The notes beneath the pieces were generated by a model, which did no database searches, was not told the DNA's origin, and saw only the letters and a list, made by a program, of their open reading frames with translations. From Bacteroidales bacterium (GTDB lineage: Bacteria; Bacteroidota; Bacteroidia; Bacteroidales; UBA7960): a stretch of 44,889 nucleotides of DNA. Position 1 is the stretch's first letter. Each line of letters opens with the position of its first letter. Made by a program: the position numbers and the translations under genes. Positions 8,823-16,579 of this stretch are shown piece by piece. The stretch lies in contig PWGY01000267.1 of assembly GCA_003554665.1 (NCBI GenBank), positions 1 through 44,889 on the forward strand. The letters are read 5' to 3'.

Positions 8823-9479
8823 ATGCAAATGACCAACAGGGACCGGCTTGCCAGAGAAACTGCAGGGTATCTACTGCAAATTAACGCAATTAAACTGAAT
8901 GCAGAAACCCCTTTTACCTGGGCTTCGGGTTTGCGTACACCGATTTACTGTGACAATCGCTTAAGTTTGTCCTTTCCGCCGGTCCGGGATGCAATTGCCG
9001 GGGCGCTTGCAGAAGTTGTGCGTCAGGAGTTTCCTGATGCTGAAATCATTGCAGGCGTTGCCACCGGTGCCATTGCACACGGGGTACTGGTTGCTGAAAG
9101 ACTGAATCTCCCTTTTGCATATGTTCGCAGTTCACCCAAGGCGCATGGCCTTGAAAGCATGGTTGAAGGAAAGATTCATTCAGGACAGAAAGTGGTGGTA
9201 ATTGAAGATCTTATTTCTACTGGTAAAAGTAGTTTGGCGGCTTGCAAGGCTCTGCAGGAAAAAGATCTGGATCTGCTTGGTATGGCCGCAATTTTTTCCT
9301 ATGAACTGTTGGCGGCCGGCAAAAATCTGGATGATGCGGGGTTCCCGGTGATTACCCTCAGTAATTATTCTGCCTTACTGGAGGTGGCTGCTGAACAGGG
9401 GTACATATCCCAGGATGACCTGAAGGTGCTTCAGTCATGGAGCGAGGATCCTGAGACCTGGTCTGAAACCCACAAGTAA
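8823..9479 (+). CDS. pyrE: Orotate phosphoribosyltransferase PyrE
   Basis: PyrE joins orotate to PRPP to make orotidine 5'-phosphate, step five of pyrimidine synthesis. The PRPP-binding motif VVVIEDLISTGKSS is canonical. The mobile catalytic loop is seen as SSPKAHGLESMVEG, with its Lys and His, and the N-terminal hood carries TWASGLRTPIYCDNR. The 218-aa length is normal. ATG at 8823 (MQMTNRD) is chosen; another ATG two codons later is equally possible. The frame opens earlier, inside the promoter. The SRPBCC gene starts 25 bases after the stop. Confidence 0.96.
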   Translation: MQMTNRDRLARETAGYLLQINAIKLNAETPFTWASGLRTPIYCDNRLSLSFPPVRDAIAGALAEVVRQEFPDAEIIAGVATGAIAHGVLVAERLNLPFAYVRSSPKAHGLESMVEGKIHSGQKVVVIEDLISTGKSSLAACKALQEKDLDLLGMAAIFSYELLAAGKNLDDAGFPVITLSNYSALLEVAAEQGYISQDDLKVLQSWSEDPETWSETHK

Positions 9480-9504
9480 ATTGTATTTATATACCTACTG
9501 TAAT

Positions 9505-9906
9505 ATGGCAACATTTGAAAAAAATAACATACCGGTTGAAGCAGGCTGTGATAAGGTTTTTTCCTTCCTCGGGGACTTCAGAAACTTTGAAGAACTACTT
9601 CCCGACAAGGTAAAAAACTGGAGGGCAGATGAAAATTCCTGCTCTTTTACCATTGAGGGGTTTTCAGATATGTCCATGCGGATTGAGGGAAAATACCCGT
9701 ACAGGAGCATTCATATTGTGCCTGACGGGAAGACCCCGGTTGATTTTTCACTGGAATATTTTTTCCAGGAAAAAGGAGACCAGCGCTGCGATGTGTCTGT
9801 CGTTTTCAGGGTGGCACTGAACCCTTTTATGAAAACCGTGGCCTCCGGACCCCTGCAGAAGTTTGTGGACAAGCTGGCCCGGAAACTTCAGGATTATTTT
9901 TTATAG
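9505..9906 (+). CDS. SRPBCC (START-like) family protein next to pyrE
   Basis: This 133-aa protein has the helix-grip pattern of polyketide cyclase/START-like proteins: an N-terminal strand (MATFEKNNIPVEAG), a helix (CDKVFSFLGDFRNFEELLP), a run of antiparallel strands, and a long C-terminal helix (FVDKLARKLQDYFL). Such folds bind hydrophobic ligands, and the ligand here is unknown. It follows pyrE closely and is probably cotranscribed. Its position between pyrE and birA recurs in related genomes as far as I recall, suggesting selection to keep it there. TTG at 9481 is a less likely start. Confidence 0.8.
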   Translation: MATFEKNNIPVEAGCDKVFSFLGDFRNFEELLPDKVKNWRADENSCSFTIEGFSDMSMRIEGKYPYRSIHIVPDGKTPVDFSLEYFFQEKGDQRCDVSVVFRVALNPFMKTVASGPLQKFVDKLARKLQDYFL

Positions 9907-9999
9907 AAGATCCGGTATGATTCTGGTGGGACTTCGCTGATTTTTAAATGCTCCGGGGATCCTCCGGGTTGCCTTATATGTGCACGGTTAAACCATTTT

Positions 10000-10746
10000 T
10001 TATTCCTGGAGCATTTGTACTTCCTTCATGACGTAAGACGCACGTTTACCGGAGTTGTGTTGAAGAATGATTTTCCCATATTCGTCCACACCAGTGATAG
10101 AGGCTTTGAAAACTTCTTTGCCTTTTTTGAAATACATCCGTTGTCCGTATCCCAGCAAATGATTCAGGTACTCCCTGTCCAGATCAGCCAAATGGCCCTG
10201 TGCAAGACGTTCATATTGTTTACCTGTATGATGCAGCAGATGATTCAGGCATTCCTGCAAACTATATTGTTTCCTGCAAAGTAAGGCCAGGGATGTTGGG
10301 TTGGGCAGGTCTGCGGGGAAGTGGGTCTGGTTGACATTGATCCCGATCCCGACAATACTGAATTCGCAGGTCTGACCCATGATCCTGTTTTCGATCAGGG
10401 TGCCGGCAACTTTTTTATTTTCGGCAACAATATCATTGGGCCACTTGATTTTAAAAACTTTATCCGGGCACAATTCTGACAGGGCATTGCGTATGCCGAC
10501 TGCCACGGATTTGTTCAGGAAAAATTGCCTGGCAGGTGGAAGAAAAACCGGTTTAAGCAGGATAGAGACAGTAAGGTTCTGGTTTGGTTCACTCTTCCAG
10601 CGGTTGTTGCCCAGTCCCCTGCCTGCGGTTTGATTCCCTGCCTGCAGCACACTGCCCTCTGGAGGGATTGGACCTGCCTCGGTCATTCTCCATAATTCGC
10701 GGTTTGTTGAGTCAGATTCATCGAGGTAGCGTAGGGAAAACTGCAT
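10000..10746 (-). CDS. birA: Biotin--[acetyl-CoA-carboxylase] ligase BirA (no DNA-binding domain)
   Basis: The enzyme activates biotin as biotinyl-AMP and attaches it to the biotin carrier domain of carboxylases. Motifs in order are DSTNREL, GRGLGNNRW (adenylate-binding loop, usually GRGRRGRxW), KWPNDIVAENKKVAGTLIEN and GIGINVNQ. It lacks the N-terminal winged helix of the E. coli protein, so it should be ligase only and not a repressor. ATG at 10746 gives a 248-aa protein starting one strand before DSTN; an ATG ten codons upstream and a TTG farther up are also possible. It diverges from rsfS. Confidence 0.92.
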   Translation of the reverse strand: MQFSLRYLDESDSTNRELWRMTEAGPIPPEGSVLQAGNQTAGRGLGNNRWKSEPNQNLTVSILLKPVFLPPARQFFLNKSVAVGIRNALSELCPDKVFKIKWPNDIVAENKKVAGTLIENRIMGQTCEFSIVGIGINVNQTHFPADLPNPTSLALLCRKQYSLQECLNHLLHHTGKQYERLAQGHLADLDREYLNHLLGYGQRMYFKKGKEVFKASITGVDEYGKIILQHNSGKRASYVMKEVQMLQE

Positions 10747-10858
10747 GCTGTCTGTTTTTTTCTGTAAAGATAGCATATCAGGTTGAATCAATGATGCCGC
10801 AGGATTCAGCTTATTGCCGGGAAATGATACCAGGGGGCCATATGGGGGTAAAATTCGT

Positions 10859-10866
10859 TAATTTTG
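10859..10866 (+). promoter_or_regulatory. Candidate -7 element for rsfS-ftsH
   Basis: TAATTTTG matches TAnnTTTG, 25 bases before the rsfS ATG, placing the transcript start near 10873. No -33 TTG is seen at the normal distance. Confidence 0.38.
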
Positions 10867-10890
10867 CACGAAAAGTATAATGTTTAGCGA

Positions 10891-11268
10891 ATGACAGGAA
10901 AAACTGAGATAAGAGACATATCTGCACTGTTGGTTGATGCAATCATAAAAGGAATACAGGAAAAAAAAGGGCAAGAGATCATTCAGCTTAATCTTGGAAA
11001 AATCCATTCTGCGGTTTGTGATTATTTTGTGATTTGTCATGGGAACTCCAATACGCATGCTACAGCCATAGCTGAATCCGTGGAGGAAGAAGTAAAAAAG
11101 TCAACTGGTTTTAATCCTGCCCGCCGCGAGGGATTTACCAACGGAGAATGGATCCTGATTGATTATCTTGATGTGGTGGTTCACATATTCCAGGAACCTG
11201 TACGTCGCTATTATCAGGTGGAAGAATTATGGGCAGATGCCCCGTTGAAGAAAATTGCAGAGGAATGA
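10891..11268 (+). CDS. rsfS: Ribosome silencing factor RsfS
   Basis: RsfS binds ribosomal protein uL14 on the large subunit and blocks joining to the small subunit, lowering translation in starvation. The 125-aa sequence shows the family core: DYFVICHGNSNTHATAIAES, GEWILIDYLDVVVHIF, and RRYYQVEELWADAP near the C-terminus. It is followed 31 bases later by ftsH, and the two are probably in one transcript. Length and motifs are standard. Confidence 0.95.
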   Translation: MTGKTEIRDISALLVDAIIKGIQEKKGQEIIQLNLGKIHSAVCDYFVICHGNSNTHATAIAESVEEEVKKSTGFNPARREGFTNGEWILIDYLDVVVHIFQEPVRRYYQVEELWADAPLKKIAEE

Positions 11269-11299
11269 CCTTCGCGCTGAATTTGAAGTAAACAATAAC

Positions 11300-13396
11300 A
11301 TGACTGAATCAAAAGGAAAACAAAATAACGCGGGCAAGTCGCAAACAGACAAGTCCCGCGGAAACCGCCCTGCCGGAAATAACCGGGGTGGTAAAGCATC
11401 GGGAAAACCTGAGGGCAAAAAGCCAGGGTTTAATTTTTACTGGATTTATGCAATCCTGGCAGCTTTGTTCATTGGTTTGCAGTTTTTTAACTGGGGGAGC
11501 CCTGCGGTGGAAATATCGCAGATGCGTTTTGAAAATGAAATGTTGACCTGGGACGAGGAGGATGGCTCTGACATTGCCCAGTTAAAAATCATCAACAAGG
11601 AAGAAGTTGAGGTTTTTATCAAGGAAGACCGGCTGGAAAAAGAAAAATTCGAAGATGCAGAACCCGGGCGCACAATTGGAGAAACCTCGGGGCCTCATTA
11701 TGTATTCAGGATTGCTTCGGTGGAAAACTTTGAGGCCATGATCCGGGAAAAACAGGCTGAATGGCCGGTTGAAGACCGGTTTCCTGTGTACCCCGAATCA
11801 CGAAAAAGCTGGGGGACGGACGTTCTCAGCTGGTTGCTGCCCATTGGCCTGCTGATCGCATTCTGGATTTTCATTATCCGAAGGATGGCGGGCAGCGGAG
11901 GACCCGGGGGGCAGATGTTTAACATTGGAAAATCAAAAGCCACCCTGTTTGATAAAGATACCCATGTCAGCATTGACTTCAAGGATGTGGCCGGATTGGA
12001 TGAAGCCAAGGTGGAGTTGATGGAGATTGTTGATTTTCTGAAAAATCCGAAAAAATATACTGAACTGGGAGGGAAAATTCCTAAAGGGGCGCTGCTGGTC
12101 GGACCTCCCGGCACCGGAAAAACCCTGTTGGCCAAAGCAGTGGCTGGTCAGGCTCAGGTGCCTTTCTTTTCCCTGAGTGGATCGGATTTTGTTGAGATGT
12201 TTGTGGGAGTGGGGGCTTCACGTGTCAGGGATCTGTTTAAACAGGCCAAGGAGAAGGCCCCATGTATTGTTTTTATTGATGAAATTGATGCCATTGGACG
12301 TGCACGTGGAAAGAACCCGGTAACAGGCTCCAATGATGAACGGGAGAATACACTGAATCAGCTGTTGACCGAAATGGATGGCTTCGGAACCAATGTGGGG
12401 GTGATCATTCTTGCTGCCACCAACCGTGCCGATGTGCTTGACAGGGCATTGCTCAGGGCCGGCCGTTTTGACCGGCAGATTCAGGTGGAAATGCCTGACC
12501 TGAAGGAACGTAAGGCAATATTCAAAGTTCATATGAAGCCACTCAGGCTGGAAAAAAATCTGGATGAGGAGTTTCTGGCCAAGCAAACACCCGGATTTTC
12601 CGGTGCTGATATTGCCAACGTTTGTAATGAGGCTGCCCTGGTTGCGGCCAGAAGAAATAAGAAACTGGTAGACAAACAGGACTTTATGGATGCCATAGAC
12701 CGGATCATTGGGGGGCTGGAAAAGCGTAACAAGATCATTTCTCCGCAGGAAAAGAAGGTCATTGCCTACCATGAATCGGGTCATGCAGCAGTCAGCTGGC
12801 AACTTGAGTATGCCCATCCGCTGGTAAAGGTAACCATTGTCCCCCGGGGCAAGGCTCTTGGTGCTGCCTGGTATCTGCCTGAGGAAAGACAGATCACCAC
12901 TTTTGAGCAAATGTATGATGAGTTGACAAGTACCCTGGGCGGACGGGCAGCGGAAGATATTATTTTTGGCCAGGTTTCTACTGGAGCTCTCAATGATCTT
13001 GAAAAGGTTACCAAACAGGCTTATGCAATGGTGGTTTATTTTGGGTTGAATAAAAAAATCGGAAATGTGAGTTATTATGACTCCAGCGGTCAGAATGAAT
13101 ATAATTTCACAAAACCATACTCTGAAAAAACAGCCCAGACCATTGATGAAGAGGTTAGTGACCTGATAGAAAAGGCTTATTCGCGTGCCAAGGATATGTT
13201 GTTGACCAAAAAGGACAAACTCATGCAGCTCGGTGATTTGCTGCTTGAAAAGGAAGTTATTTTCCGCGAAGACCTTGAAAGGATATTTGGCAAAAGGCCT
13301 TTTCCGGATTCTGAGCATGCCCGGGAGCAGGAGTTTGGCGTGGGTTCGTCCATGAATACCAAAGAGGATAAAGCCCCACCTTTGAGTGAGTCATAA
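11300..13396 (+). CDS. ftsH: ATP-dependent zinc metalloprotease FtsH
   Basis: FtsH is a hexameric inner-membrane AAA+ protease that extracts and degrades membrane and unstable soluble proteins. The 698-aa product has a basic, Gly/Asn-rich N-tail (residues 1-45), a first transmembrane segment (about 46-65), a periplasmic domain, and a second transmembrane segment (about 175-195). The AAA module has Walker A GPPGTGKT (268-275), Walker [12 protein letters not shown] and the second region of homology ending RAGRFDRQ. The zinc site is HESGH (491-495). ATG at 11300 is preferred over the frame opening inside rsfS. The basic tail is longer than in E. coli but common in this phylum. Confidence 0.97.
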   Translation: MTESKGKQNNAGKSQTDKSRGNRPAGNNRGGKASGKPEGKKPGFNFYWIYAILAALFIGLQFFNWGSPAVEISQMRFENEMLTWDEEDGSDIAQLKIINKEEVEVFIKEDRLEKEKFEDAEPGRTIGETSGPHYVFRIASVENFEAMIREKQAEWPVEDRFPVYPESRKSWGTDVLSWLLPIGLLIAFWIFIIRRMAGSGGPGGQMFNIGKSKATLFDKDTHVSIDFKDVAGLDEAKVELMEIVDFLKNPKKYTELGGKIPKGALLVGPPGTGKTLLAKAVAGQAQVPFFSLSGSDFVEMFVGVGASRVRDLFKQAKEKAPCIVFIDEIDAIGRARGKNPVTGSNDERENTLNQLLTEMDGFGTNVGVIILAATNRADVLDRALLRAGRFDRQIQVEMPDLKERKAIFKVHMKPLRLEKNLDEEFLAKQTPGFSGADIANVCNEAALVAARRNKKLVDKQDFMDAIDRIIGGLEKRNKIISPQEKKVIAYHESGHAAVSWQLEYAHPLVKVTIVPRGKALGAAWYLPEERQITTFEQMYDELTSTLGGRAAEDIIFGQVSTGALNDLEKVTKQAYAMVVYFGLNKKIGNVSYYDSSGQNEYNFTKPYSEKTAQTIDEEVSDLIEKAYSRAKDMLLTKKDKLMQLGDLLLEKEVIFREDLERIFGKRPFPDSEHAREQEFGVGSSMNTKEDKAPPLSES

Positions 13397-13405
13397 ATTC
13401 ACCCC

Positions 13406-14062
13406 ATGAAGGAGAGTACTTCCAAGGAAAAAATTTTGAAGAAAATCCGGGATGCCCTGGTCAATGGCATGCCAACCCCTTATGAGGGTGTTGATGGTGG
13501 TGTGGGTGTGTTTCACAAACCTGATGCTGACTATCGTGAAGAGGCTTTTGCTGAGGCGCTCATCCGCGAAAATGGACGGTTTGTGTTTTGCAAAGATGTG
13601 GATGAATTGACCCGGGGTTTGCACAGCCTTTTATCAAAAAAAGGAATTCAGCAGGTATTTTCCGGGGAAAATTTTCTTTTTGGCTTACTGAAGGAATTGA
13701 ACGTTAGAGTTGCCGGAGAAACAGAAGAACTGGCCACTTGCGGGGCAGCTGTTACCGGCTGTGAGGCACTTGTTGTACGTCACGGATCGGTTGTTTTAAG
13801 CAGCCGGCAGCTTATGAGCCGCAGAGGCTTCATTACTCCACCCGTTCATATTGTGGTTGCCACGAACAAACAACTTCTTGATGAACCCAAAGATGTGTTT
13901 CGGTTTCTGCAGGCAAAGTATGGCAAAGAAATCCCCTCCCTGATCAGTTTTGTTACAGGTCCGGGAAGAACTGCGGATATTGAAAAAAATCTGGTGATTG
14001 GTGCCCACGGTCCGAAAGAGTTGTATATTTTTATGCTGGATATTTCAGCAACATTTGAATAA
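13406..14062 (+). CDS. LUD domain protein (LutC/YkgG-like)
   Basis: This 218-aa protein belongs to the LUD (lactate utilization, DUF162) family. Marks include the N-terminal EKILKKIRDAL helix, GSVVLSSRQ, FITPPVHIVV, the conserved FVTGPGRTADIEKNLVIGAHGPKEL and the ending LYIFMLD. LutC is normally one subunit of the LutABC lactate oxidase, but no lutA or lutB is beside it. Here it sits nine bases after ftsH and in line with DUF2007-cdsA-psd. This solitary placement suggests a different or general role, which sequence alone cannot define. Confidence 0.85.
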   Translation: MKESTSKEKILKKIRDALVNGMPTPYEGVDGGVGVFHKPDADYREEAFAEALIRENGRFVFCKDVDELTRGLHSLLSKKGIQQVFSGENFLFGLLKELNVRVAGETEELATCGAAVTGCEALVVRHGSVVLSSRQLMSRRGFITPPVHIVVATNKQLLDEPKDVFRFLQAKYGKEIPSLISFVTGPGRTADIEKNLVIGAHGPKELYIFMLDISATFE

Positions 14063-14116
14063 AGACAATGTATTCATACAGCAGGGGATTCCTGTTGGTT
14101 CGTAACTGATTTACGC

Positions 14117-14320
14117 ATGAAAGATAACTGGCAGAAAATATACAGCAATACCCTGGAACACAGGCTTAAGATTGTTCAGGCTGTTCTGAAAGATGCCGGA
14201 ATCAGGAGTGTCATCATGAATAAAAAAGATTCTGCATATCTTTTTGGGGAACTGGAGCTTTACGTGCAAACCGATGATGTAATGAAAGCAAAGCAAATAA
14301 TCAATAAGGAATCGTTGTGA
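14117..14320 (+). CDS. DUF2007-type small protein (putative signal-transducing fold)
   Basis: This 67-aa protein matches the DUF2007 pattern: a strand, a helix (RLKIVQAVLKDAGI), then paired strands (SVIMNKKDSAYLFGELELYV) and a final helix (DDVMKAKQIINKES). Such proteins have a GlnB-like ferredoxin fold and unknown function. Its stop overlaps the GTG start of cdsA by four bases (GTGA), so cdsA translation is probably coupled to it. The preceding LUD gene is 54 bases upstream. Confidence 0.75.
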   Translation: MKDNWQKIYSNTLEHRLKIVQAVLKDAGIRSVIMNKKDSAYLFGELELYVQTDDVMKAKQIINKESL

Positions 14321-15135
14321 GTAATCTGGCCCGGAGAACAATTACAGGTATTGTATTGGTGTTATTGGTCATAGCGTCAATCATCACACATCAATATTCA
14401 TTTTCGCTGCTTTTCCTGATTTTTACTGGTGTCGGGTTATGGGAGTTCTACTCTTTGGTAGAGAGGGCCGGGGTTTATCCCAATAAGACAGCAGGAATAC
14501 TGGCAGGTATGGTACTTTTCGCCACCAATGCGCTGATTGCAACCAACACCCTGCACCTGACCTGGCTCCTTCTGAATTTTGTTTTTATTTTTCTGATTTT
14601 TCTGCTCGAATTATACCGGAACAACCCCAATCCATTCACAAATATTGCATTTACATTTTTCGGGTTGCTGTATGTGGCGCTTCCGTTTTCCCTGTTGAAT
14701 TATTTTCCCAATCCCGCATTTCTTCCAGGGGTGTACCACTCAAGTTTGTTACTGGGTTTCTTTTTTCTTGTCTGGATCAACGAAACTGCTGCTTATGTGA
14801 TCGGAACAGCGATTGGGCGTCACCATCTGTTTAAGCGGGTTTCTCCGAAGAAAACCTGGGAGGGAGCCCTCGGAGGCGGGTTGCTCGCGCTTGTATGTGC
14901 TGTACTGATTGCGTCTCATTATCAGCAGATATCAATGACCGATTGGTTGGTAATTGCCCTGATTGTGGTTGTTTTTGGCTCATACGGTGATTTGTTTGAG
15001 TCGATGTTCAAACGAAGCATTAAAGCAAAAGACAGCGGAAATATTTTACCCGGACACGGTGGCGTGCTGGACCGGTTTGACGGTGTATTTATAGCAGCTC
15101 CCTTCGTTTTTGTTTATTTACTGATGACCTACTGA
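14317..15135 (+). CDS. cdsA: Phosphatidate cytidylyltransferase CdsA
   Basis: CdsA makes CDP-diacylglycerol from phosphatidic acid and CTP at the inner membrane, the branch point for all phospholipids. The 272-aa protein has about seven to eight hydrophobic segments. It ends with the family signature at residues 228-252 (SMFKRSIKAKD, then PGHGGVLDRFD), including the catalytic acidic and Lys residues. It starts with GTG inside the stop of the DUF2007 gene, a strong sign of coupling. The next gene, psd, works later in the same pathway. Confidence 0.95.
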   Translation: MSNLARRTITGIVLVLLVIASIITHQYSFSLLFLIFTGVGLWEFYSLVERAGVYPNKTAGILAGMVLFATNALIATNTLHLTWLLLNFVFIFLIFLLELYRNNPNPFTNIAFTFFGLLYVALPFSLLNYFPNPAFLPGVYHSSLLLGFFFLVWINETAAYVIGTAIGRHHLFKRVSPKKTWEGALGGGLLALVCAVLIASHYQQISMTDWLVIALIVVVFGSYGDLFESMFKRSIKAKDSGNILPGHGGVLDRFDGVFIAAPFVFVYLLMTY

Positions 15136-15207
15136 GTTTATTCATGGTAATGGTTATCTGGACGTTTGTGCGTGGTATTTAAAAATCTGACAAAGAATAC
15201 TGAACTG

Positions 15208-15879
15208 ATGAAGATTCACAAGGAGGGGTACAAAATTGTTTTAGTTACAGCGATCATCTTTATGATGGCCGGTTTTGCAGCATATCTGGCCATACCCGGC
15301 TCCAGTCGCTGGCTTTATATTATCATTATTTTGCTGCTTATTCTTTTTGGAGGCGTATTATACTTTTTTCGTCATCCAAAGAGGACCCCGCCGGCTGATC
15401 AGGGCGTGTTCCTGAGTCCGGCAGATGGCACCGTGGTTGCCGTGGAAAAAACCGTGGAGGCCGAATTCTTTGACCAACCAATGCTGCAAGTATCCGTTTT
15501 TATGTCTCCCCTCAATGTGCATCTTAATCGTTATCCGCTGGATGCACGGGTAATTTACAGAGCATACCATCCTGGCCGGTTTTTGGTGGCCTGGCACCCC
15601 AAATCAAGTCTTCACAATGAGCGGATGACCACCGTATTTGAAACCCGTTCCGGATTGCAGTTTATGGTCAGGCAGATCGCCGGGGTTGTGGCCCGGCGAA
15701 TTGTCTGCTACAGCAAGGAAGGGGAGAAGGTGACGCAGGGTGGGGAACTGGGTTTTATAAAATTTGGCTCCCGGGTGGATGTGTTTCTCCCTCAGGATAC
15801 AATGGTTACGGTGAAGCCCGGTGACAAAGTGAAAGGAGGCCTTTCCGCCCTTGCTGAACTGACCCCCTCAGAGGATTGA
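15208..15879 (+). CDS. psd: Phosphatidylserine decarboxylase (short, archaeal-type)
   Basis: Psd removes CO2 from phosphatidylserine to give phosphatidylethanolamine. It is made as a proenzyme that cleaves itself at a Gly-Ser bond to create a pyruvoyl group. The cleavage site is Gly187-Ser188 in FIKFGSRVDVFLP. Two N-terminal hydrophobic segments (about 10-27 and 33-52) anchor it. The core includes SPADGTVV, FMSPLNVHLNRYP and HNERMTTVFE. The 223-aa length fits the short class. ATG at 15208 is chosen over the in-frame ATG 14 codons upstream. No phosphatidylserine synthase gene lies nearby. Its end overlaps the convergent HAD gene by 12 bases. Confidence 0.94.
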   Translation: MKIHKEGYKIVLVTAIIFMMAGFAAYLAIPGSSRWLYIIIILLLILFGGVLYFFRHPKRTPPADQGVFLSPADGTVVAVEKTVEAEFFDQPMLQVSVFMSPLNVHLNRYPLDARVIYRAYHPGRFLVAWHPKSSLHNERMTTVFETRSGLQFMVRQIAGVVARRIVCYSKEGEKVTQGGELGFIKFGSRVDVFLPQDTMVTVKPGDKVKGGLSALAELTPSED

Positions 15880-16560
15880 TATGAGTTCTTTCAGAGCAGC
15901 GATGCGGTAAGTAGGGGTGATCGTGCAAGCATCGTCATTTGCCGATAACCACGCCTGATCCATCCCCTGCCTGAATGCCCCTTCAATATCTGCCACCGGA
16001 TCGTCTCCGATCATTAATGCGTTTTCCGGTGAGGCTCCAGTAAGGTCCAAGGCGTATTTGAAAATTTCGGGTGCCGGCTTCTGTGCGCCGGCTTTTTCAG
16101 AAGTGATGATGTGCCGGAAAAAAGGCATGAGTCCGCAACGTACCATCTTCGGGTATTGTACTTCTTCAAATCCGTTTGTGATGATGTGCAGCTTATAACT
16201 TTTTGACAAATATTGCAATGTAGAGACCGTGCCGGGGAGCAGGCGCTTCTGTGAAGGGCTTATTTTCAAGTAATTACTAGCAAAATCCCCGGCAAATTCT
16301 TCTTTCAGGCCACAGGCTTTCAGGGTATCAGCAAAACGGCGCAGATTCAATGTTTCCTTGCTGATCTCTTTGCGTTTATACTTTTCCCATAAGGCAAGAT
16401 TAATTGGTCTGTAAATATCCATGAATGTGTCAAAGTCAACGTTACCGTTATCGCTGAAATTGAATTCATGGAAGAGCCTGTGGAGGGTGTTCCGATTATT
16501 GGCATCAAAGTCATAAAGTGTGCGGTCCAGGTCAAAAAAAAGGTGCTTGTATTTTCGCAT
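15868..16560 (-). CDS. HAD-family hydrolase, YjjG-like nucleotide phosphatase
   Basis: This 230-aa haloacid-dehalogenase hydrolase resembles YjjG, which removes phosphate from noncanonical pyrimidine nucleotides. Motif I is FFDLDRTLYDF with two catalytic Asp residues, motif II is ITNG, motif III uses the Lys of AQKPAPEIF, and motif IV is GDDPVADIEGA. The helical cap lies between motifs I and II. Substrate identity is inferred from family resemblance only. It starts 19 bases after recQ ends on the same strand, so the two are probably cotranscribed. Confidence 0.88.
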   Translation of the reverse strand: MRKYKHLFFDLDRTLYDFDANNRNTLHRLFHEFNFSDNGNVDFDTFMDIYRPINLALWEKYKRKEISKETLNLRRFADTLKACGLKEEFAGDFASNYLKISPSQKRLLPGTVSTLQYLSKSYKLHIITNGFEEVQYPKMVRCGLMPFFRHIITSEKAGAQKPAPEIFKYALDLTGASPENALMIGDDPVADIEGAFRQGMDQAWLSANDDACTITPTYRIAALKELISIL

Positions 16561-16579
16561 GCAGCAAATTTAGTATTAA

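Noticed and set aside
9946..10019. Inverted AAATGCTCC ... GGAGCATTT around the birA end
   Set aside because: The loop would be over 50 bases and one arm is birA coding sequence; no T-run follows. Probably chance.
12218..13318. 366-codon open frame on the minus strand across ftsH
   Set aside because: It is antisense to a certain gene, has no family resemblance, and is explained by codon bias of ftsH.
16565..16572. TAAATTTG on the minus strand just before the HAD gene
   Set aside because: It is only five bases from the start codon, leaving no room for a transcript start; the gene is more likely cotranscribed with recQ.
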